10,914 bases of DNA from Moraxella equi (GTDB taxonomy: Bacteria; Pseudomonadota; Gammaproteobacteria; Pseudomonadales; Moraxellaceae): assembly GCF_002027555.1 (NCBI RefSeq), contig NZ_MXAP01000162.1, positions 1-10,914 on the forward strand, in the 5' to 3' direction. The notes under the pieces are model-generated. The model saw only the letters and a program-made list of their open reading frames with translations, searched no databases and was not told where the DNA came from. Below are positions 8,201 through 10,914 of the stretch, in pieces. The first letter of the stretch is position 1, and each line of letters opens with the position of its first letter. The position numbers and the translations under genes are program-made.

Positions 8201-8413
8201 CCCTTTCATCTGCTGTTCGATGACCTGCGTTACGGTGTTTTCCACCGTTTGGGCATCAGCGCCTGGATAGACGGCACTGACCGACACCGTTGGCGGGGCA
8301 ATCTGTGGGTACTGCTCAATGGGCAAACTGCGTACCGCAATAATACCCACAAGCATAATCAAAATAGCAATGACCCACGCAAAAATGGGTCGTTCAATAA
8401 AATACTTTGACAT
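5267..8413 (-). CDS. acrB: RND multidrug efflux pump, inner-membrane transporter AcrB (HAE-1 family)
   Basis: This proton-motive-force-driven pump takes substrates from the periplasm and membrane and passes them to OprM. The 1048 residues match the usual length of 1030-1050, with 12 membrane helices and two large periplasmic loops expected. The N-terminus MSKYFIERPIFAWVIAIL aligns directly with E. coli AcrB. Proton-relay residues are intact: Asp408-Asp409 in GLLVDDAIVVVENVER and the TM10 Lys in GLSAKNAILIIEFAKE. The phenylalanines of the AcrB drug pocket are conserved (F136, F178, and those in VESVFTISGFSF and GLAFVKLKDW), so broad multidrug specificity is likely. ATG 8413 is chosen over GTG 8416 because AGGGG lies 6 nt before it and the N-terminus then matches the family. 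The start is 9 nt after the acrA stop, so the two genes are co-transcribed and probably translationally coupled. Confidence 0.97.
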   Translation of the reverse strand: MSKYFIERPIFAWVIAILIMLVGIIAVRSLPIEQYPQIAPPTVSVSAVYPGADAQTVENTVTQVIEQQMKGLDGLMYMSSSSSANGSASITLTFENGVNPDTAQVQVQNKLQAATSSLPADVQRQGVSVNKSSSSFLMVASFISEDGSMTQSDIADYINSNVVDSLSRVNGVGSLNVFGSPYAMRIWLDPAKLSSYSLMPSDISAAIQSQNVQVSAGQLANLPTDLDRQVINATVSVQSFLQTPEEFGNILVKTDTSGAKVYLRDVADIELGSESYAVKTLYNGQEAAGMGIMLASGANALEVREAVQQRLDELSQGFPKGLKIVVPYDTTPFVKLSIKQVVMTLLEAIVLVFLVMFLFLQNWRATIIPTLAVPVVILGTFAVLLFFGFTINILTMFAMVLAIGLLVDDAIVVVENVERILEEDPNISVKDATIQSMGEISKVVIGIALILSVVFVPMIFFGGSSGVIYRQFAATLITSMSLSAVIALVFTPALCVTILKRQAHKDIHTQKGFFGWFNRFFFKASRSYESFVGKTFNAKWLFAIAYAGVIAVLALIFVRLPSSFVPEEDQGMLMTLVQLPAGSTLDQTAAVMEKVGGYFREQEADNVESVFTISGFSFGASGQNAGLAFVKLKDWSERTSDESVAQAIAGRAMALNVMIPEATLVYPIAPPAIQGFGNASGFDLQLQDIGGVGHEKLLEARNMLLGMSAQNPTVAGVRPNGQEDAPKLKVNINQEQAAAYNLNMATVNATLAQAFGGSYVNDFIDRGRIKKVYMQGNPDSRATPEDISKWHVRNAEGQMISFGAFSDSEWQFGSPGLNRYNGLSSLNVQGAAAPGKSTGDAMLAMEEMIAQLPEGIGYEWTGLSLEERKSGGQALPLYIISMLVVFLCLAALYESWSIPFSVMLVIPLGVVGAVIFTMLRGFANDVYLQVGLLTVIGLSAKNAILIIEFAKEIQESGKSLKESVMTAARMRLRPIIMTSLAFGIGVVPLMIATGAGSGSQNAVGTSVVGGVITATFLGVFFIPMFYVWVRSIFPHKYKKTTNADVHNA

Positions 8414-8422
8414 CACCTACCC

Positions 8423-9886
8423 CTATTGTGCCACTTCATCAGCAGCATCTGCCATCGCTTGGGCTTCTGCTTGTTCAGCACCATCATCTGTCGGTGCTCG
8501 GTTTTGAGTAGGAGCTGTTGGTGCCTGTTGCTCTTGCCGTCCTTGCTGACTGGTTTCGCTTTGTTGTGGAGCTTGGCTTGGGGCTTGGTTAGGGTTCTGT
8601 ACAGGTCCTTGGGCAGGGGCTTGACCTGCTTGGGGATTTTGACCGTTTGGTGAGTATGGACGTGTCTCAACTGCCTGCTCAGGCTTAACCTTAGCACCGC
8701 CAACCACAACGACATTATCACCATTGGTCAGACCATCGGTTACTACCCATTGACCTTGGAACGTGCCTGCGGTCTTGACATTACGCACTTCGATTTGTTT
8801 GTTTTGATTAACCACATAGACCTGAGTTTCGCCTTTGGGTGTGCGAATGATGGCAGTTTGGGGCAGTAGCATGGCGTTATGCACCACTGACTGGGCTAGG
8901 TTGGCATTGACATACATCCCTGGGATAAGCAGTCCGTCAGGGTTCGGGAACACCGCTCTTAGCTTAACCGCTCCTGTCGCCTCATCCACGCTGGCATCTG
9001 AGAGTGCCAAACGTCCGATGAGCGGGTAGGTCTCGCCATCTTCTAGAACGATTTGTACTTCTGTTGAGCCCTCACTGGCTTGACCGCTTGCCATCTGCTG
9101 ACGCAGTCTTAGTAGCTCTGATGATGACTGACTGATGTCCACATACACCATGTCAGTGCGTGAGATGGTTGCCAGTGGCGTGGCTTGACTGGCAGAGACC
9201 AATGCCCCTGCCGTGACTGCCGATATGCCAATCTTACCGCTAATCGGAGCTCGAATGATGGTACGGCTCATGTCAAGCTGACTGGCATTACGGTTTGCCT
9301 TGGCGCTGTTGATTGACGCATTGGCTTGATTGACCGTTGCTTTGGCAGCCTCGACATTTGCCTGTGCGGTTCTCACGGCGGTCTTATGCTGGTCATACAG
9401 CTGTTTTGATACCGCATCGATACCCACCAAGCTCTCAACACGCGCCAAATCTGCCCGAGCTTGGGCAAGGGTCGCCTCTTGGGCGGCAAGACTGGCTCTG
9501 GCACTAATCAAGCTCGCCTCCGCTGTCTGAATGGCAGCGATACTACTGTTGGCGGCACTGATATAATTATCACGGTTTAGGCGGTACAGCTCTTGCCCTG
9601 CCTTGACATAACTACCCTCTTGGAAAGCAACAGACTCAATAATACCCGTCACCTGTGGACGCACCTCGGATGTCTCAACCGCTGTCACACGCCCTGAGAA
9701 AGATTTAACCACGGGTATTGAACGTAGCGACACCGTCTGCACTTCTACGGTCGCTGGGGGCATTTGCTGAGCAGCACCTGCCCCCGCTCCTGCACCGCCT
9801 GCCCCTTGGTCGTTTTTACCACAACCCACTAGGGCGATGGTCGCCACAAGCACAGAGAATGTTAATACTTTTAAATTAAATTTCAT
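8423..9886 (-). CDS. acrA: RND efflux periplasmic adaptor lipoprotein AcrA (MFP family)
   Basis: This membrane-fusion protein bridges AcrB and OprM. It has a lipoprotein signal with lipobox ALVGC and Cys22 as lipid site, then a Gly/Ala linker (about 28-40). The two lipoyl half-motifs lie at about 73-103 (VTGIIESVAFQEGSYVKAG) and 207-235 (IIRAPISGKIGISAVTAGAL), around a coiled-coil hairpin rich in Ala, Gln and Ser (about 105-205). The beta-barrel lies at about 240-330 and the membrane-proximal domain at about 330-410. The conserved fold ends near residue 412, but 74 more residues follow, rich in Gln, Pro and Ala. This makes 487 residues against about 400 in E. coli AcrA. ATG 9886 is preceded by AGGT 4 nt upstream. 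It is the first gene of the operon, and no acrR/TetR-type regulator is adjacent. Confidence 0.96.
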   Translation of the reverse strand: MKFNLKVLTFSVLVATIALVGCGKNDQGAGGAGAGAGAAQQMPPATVEVQTVSLRSIPVVKSFSGRVTAVETSEVRPQVTGIIESVAFQEGSYVKAGQELYRLNRDNYISAANSSIAAIQTAEASLISARASLAAQEATLAQARADLARVESLVGIDAVSKQLYDQHKTAVRTAQANVEAAKATVNQANASINSAKANRNASQLDMSRTIIRAPISGKIGISAVTAGALVSASQATPLATISRTDMVYVDISQSSSELLRLRQQMASGQASEGSTEVQIVLEDGETYPLIGRLALSDASVDEATGAVKLRAVFPNPDGLLIPGMYVNANLAQSVVHNAMLLPQTAIIRTPKGETQVYVVNQNKQIEVRNVKTAGTFQGQWVVTDGLTNGDNVVVVGGAKVKPEQAVETRPYSPNGQNPQAGQAPAQGPVQNPNQAPSQAPQQSETSQQGRQEQQAPTAPTQNRAPTDDGAEQAEAQAMADAADEVAQ

Positions 9887-9932
9887 AAATACCTGCTTAC
9901 TATAAATATTTTAAAGTAATCATAAAAAGAGT

Positions 9933-10032
9933 TTTAGGGTTTTACTTTTTTGATTACACGCTTTTATAGATTTTCAAAATTCATATTTATGATATTATAA
10001 TGAAAATTAACCAACAAAAGTAAAACCCTAAA
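9933..10032. repeat. 17-bp inverted repeat upstream of acrA, possible small MITE
   Basis: TTTAGGGTTTTACTTTT (9933-9949) and AAAAGTAAAACCCTAAA (10016-10032) are perfect complements, about 47 bp upstream of the acrA start. Inside the first TA of each arm the unit spans 9935-10030 (96 bp), starting TAGGG and ending CCCTA. That matches a TA-target element and resembles the TAGGG ends of the element at 10592-10796. The interior is very AT-rich with a further partial dyad (ATTTTCA near 9971 and TGAAAAT near 10001). It may be a mobile palindrome, an operator region or a leader hairpin. Confidence 0.6.
9994..9999 (-). promoter_or_regulatory. Candidate -10 box for acrA inside the inverted repeat
   Basis: The - strand reads TATAAT at 9999-9994, a perfect -10 consensus, about 108 nt before the acrA start codon. 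At 17-nt spacing the -35 position reads TACTTT, which is weak. Alternative - strand -10 candidates are TATAAT at 10093-10088 and TATAGT at 9904-9899, also without good -35 boxes. The region is so AT-rich that chance matches are common, so the assignment is tentative. Confidence 0.3.
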
Positions 10033-10038
10033 GCCATT

Positions 10039-10075
10039 GCATTTTGGATAAAAATGCCTGTTTTTTCAAAAACAG
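10039..10075. other. Two adjacent small hairpins
   Basis: GCATTTT (10039-10045) pairs with AAAATGC (10051-10057). Directly after it, CTGTTTTT (10058-10065) pairs with AAAAACAG (10068-10075). They lie between acrA and the divergent tRNA genes, just outside the 17-bp inverted repeat, and no gene ends here. They may be remnants of a repeat or part of a long acrA leader. The rest of 10076-10218 is AT-rich, and I see no gene in it. Confidence 0.35.
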
Positions 10076-10218
10076 CTAAACCTGACTATTATACTCTAAT
10101 TTATCCTAAAAGTTATGAGTTTTATTGACATCAATACCAAAAAAGCACTTGATTTTTCGGGCTAGTTGTGAACAATACGAACTTTTGACGAAAATTTTTA
10201 AAATTTTTTAAAAAATAC

Positions 10219-10246
10219 TTGCAATTTTACCAAAACATGATATTAT
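10219..10246 (+). promoter_or_regulatory. tRNA operon promoter with AT-rich upstream element
   Basis: TTGCAA (10219-10224) and TATTAT (10241-10246) are spaced by 16 nt, with a G/C-containing discriminator AGCGACC after the -10, typical of stable-RNA promoters under stringent control. A/T runs at about 10180-10216 just upstream of the -35 resemble an UP element. Transcription would begin near 10253, about 28 nt before tRNA-Cys. Confidence 0.7.
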
Positions 10247-10280
10247 AGCGACCACTTAGGTCATTGACTGACCAAGACAG

Positions 10281-10354
10281 GGCTGGGTGGCAGAGTGGTC
10301 ATGCAGCGGACTGCAACTCCGTGTACGCCGGTTCGATTCCGACCTCAGCCTCCA
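10281..10354 (+). tRNA. tRNA-Cys (anticodon GCA)
   Basis: This 74-nt cloverleaf has an encoded CCA. The acceptor stem GGCTGGG pairs with CTCAGCC (one G-T pair), and the discriminator is T, as in other tRNA-Cys. The anticodon loop CTGCAAC has GCA at 10313-10315, and the T-arm GCCGGTTCGATTCCGAC is present. It is the first gene of a two-tRNA transcript whose order matches the cysT-leuZ part of the E. coli glyW-cysT-leuZ operon. Confidence 0.96.
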
Positions 10355-10359
10355 TTTTT

Positions 10360-10376
10360 GATTACTTTTAGTAATC
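10360..10376 (+). other. Short hairpin between the two tRNAs
   Basis: GATTAC (10360-10365) pairs with GTAATC (10371-10376) in the 23-nt spacer. It is preceded by TTTTT, not followed by it, so it is not a terminator. It is probably a spacer structure removed during tRNA end processing. Confidence 0.4.
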
Positions 10377-10377
10377 C

Positions 10378-10464
10378 GCCCGGGTGGTGAAATTGGTAGA
10401 CACAAGGGATTTAAAATCCCTCGCTCTTTTGAGCGTGCCGGTTCAAGTCCGGCCCCGGGCACCA
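10378..10464 (+). tRNA. tRNA-Leu (anticodon TAA)
   Basis: This 87-nt class II tRNA has an encoded CCA. The acceptor stem GCCCGGG pairs fully with CCCGGGC, with discriminator A as in other tRNA-Leu. The anticodon stem AGGGA/TCCCT encloses the loop TTTAAAA with TAA at 10412-10414. The long variable arm (CGCTCTTTTGAGCG) is typical of leucine tRNAs. The sequence closely resembles E. coli leuZ. Confidence 0.96.
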
Positions 10465-10471
10465 TCCATTT

Positions 10472-10502
10472 AAAATCCTTAGATATTTTCTAAGGATTTT
10501 TT
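10472..10502 (+). terminator. Intrinsic terminator of the tRNA operon
   Basis: A perfect 12-bp stem (AAAATCCTTAGA 10472-10483 with TCTAAGGATTTT 10489-10500) has a 5-nt loop and continues into a T-run, 8 nt after the tRNA-Leu CCA end. The A-run on the 5' side could let it act in both directions. Confidence 0.9.
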
Positions 10503-10553
10503 ATTTGTCTAAATAAATCATCTAACATCCGCCCTACTCCATCTACACTCCTT

Positions 10554-10590
10554 TAATTTTAAAATATATACCCAATAAACTTTAAAATTA
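10554..10590. repeat. 10-bp AT inverted repeat beside the MITE-like element
   Basis: TAATTTTAAA (10554-10563) and TTTAAAATTA (10581-10590) are perfect complements with a 17-nt loop, ending one base before the MITE-like element. It could be a weak hairpin or simply AT-rich sequence at an insertion site. Confidence 0.35.
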
Positions 10591-10591
10591 C

Positions 10592-10796
10592 TAGGGCGTG
10601 CCTGCCTTTTGTATTTGCAATGAAAAATGAGAAAAATCGCATGTTTTTCAAGGAAAAGTGAGGTTTGATAGTCATTCTATCAAACAAGCTTTTATTATGA
10701 AAAACAAGATTTAGCCATTTTTCATGCAAAAACATTGTTTTATTTCTAAAACATTTCTATATTTTAAATTGTATTATAAAGGTTAGGCACGCCCTA
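10592..10796. mobile_element. MITE-like palindromic element, 205 bp, no ORF
   Basis: The ends are perfect 12-bp terminal inverted repeats, TAGGGCGTGCCT (10592-10603) and AGGCACGCCCTA (10785-10796). Each begins with TA, which fits a TA target duplication as made by IS630/Tc1-like transposases. The interior folds back on itself: 10620-10629 pairs with 10716-10725, 10642-10650 with 10698-10706, and 10663-10671 with 10677-10685 around a 5-nt centre (TCATT). The right arm carries about 30 extra bases. There is no coding capacity, so movement would need a transposase encoded elsewhere. The transposase family is inferred from the TA ends only. Confidence 0.65.
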
Positions 10797-10818
10797 CAAA
10801 CACAATGATGTTTGGGCG

Positions 10819-10883
10819 TAGAGGCGTGCTGTGCATGCCTTGTGCAGTAATGCCATCAAAGGGGCGTGCTCAGCACATTCCTA
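10819..10883. repeat. Possible second small inverted-repeat element, 65 bp
   Basis: TAGAGGCGTGCTG (10819-10831) and CAGCACATTCCTA (10871-10883) are imperfect complements (10 of 13 positions) and again begin and end with TA. The interior contains GGCGTGC/GCATGCC (10823-10839) and GTGC/GCAC (10867-10876) dyads. GGCGTGC recurs here as in the 205-bp element ends, which suggests a related or derived repeat. The window ends 31 bases later, so the extent is uncertain. Confidence 0.35.
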
Positions 10884-10897
10884 CAAATCCGTGGCAT

Positions 10898-10912
10898 ATA
10901 TACCAACCGAAC
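10898..10912 (-). repeat. Edge repeat, right copy
   Basis: This is the inverted partner of 5-19. The - strand reads GTTCGGTTGGTATAT, followed after one extra AT by GCC. It is probably the end of a repeat family member that also borders the left edge. Confidence 0.5.
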
Positions 10913-10914
10913 TT

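Noticed and set aside
8413..8724. A 103-residue - strand ORF over the end of acrA
   Set aside because: It is a different-frame shadow of the Gln/Pro-rich acrA tail, where low-complexity codons leave alternative frames open.
10125..10153. TTGACA at 10125-10130 as a strong + strand promoter
   Set aside because: No acceptable -10 box lies 16-18 nt downstream. The tRNA promoter at 10219-10246 is better placed and complete.
10256..10465. A 69-residue ORF on the - strand with GAGLEPARSKERGILNP
   Set aside because: It is the antisense of tRNA-Cys and tRNA-Leu. This kind of peptide is a well-known false gene call over tRNA genes.

Overview
The window looks like a piece of a Moraxellaceae chromosome, most likely Moraxella. 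This is an inference from the moderate-to-low G+C, the short A/T-rich intergenic gaps, the Acinetobacter/Pseudomonas-like glutaryl-CoA gene pair and an AcrAB-OprM operon with no linked regulator. No 16S gene or other phylogenetic marker is present, so genus is not proven.

Left part (1-2110, + strand): the 3' part of a glutaryl-CoA dehydrogenase gene (gcdH), cut by the window edge, followed by a class III (CaiB/BaiF) CoA-transferase of the succinyl-CoA:glutarate type. Together they would activate glutarate to glutaryl-CoA and oxidise and decarboxylate it to crotonyl-CoA. The CoA-transferase is broken in this copy by a frameshift in a short CA-dinucleotide tract. Restoring one CA unit gives a normal 387-residue protein. 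Next, from its own promoter, comes a membrane-anchored endonuclease/exonuclease/phosphatase (EEP) superfamily protein (2192-3292, +).

Middle (3293-9886): a convergent intergenic region holds a three-copy palindromic element and an oprM-side terminator. It is followed on the - strand by a complete tripartite RND efflux operon, transcribed acrA (9886-8423), acrB (8413-5267), oprM (5177-3489). AcrA is the lipid-anchored periplasmic adaptor, AcrB the proton-driven inner-membrane pump and OprM the outer-membrane channel. AcrA and OprM both carry unusual low-complexity C-terminal tails. An 11-bp stem lies between acrB and oprM.

Right part (9887-10914): the non-coding region upstream of acrA contains a TA-bounded 17-bp inverted repeat (96-100 bp in all) enclosing a TATAAT box that could drive acrA. 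A strong AT-rich promoter then drives tRNA-Cys(GCA) and tRNA-Leu(UAA), ended by an excellent intrinsic terminator. Beyond it lie a roughly 205-bp MITE-like element, largely palindromic and without an ORF, and a possible second, smaller inverted-repeat element. The two ends of the window carry inverted copies of the same 15-18 nt sequence, which suggests that a repeat marks both edges.

I see no defence system, phage, CRISPR array or new multi-gene system. The genes are ordinary. The points worth checking are the CA-tract frameshift and the intergenic repeats, especially the one upstream of the efflux operon.
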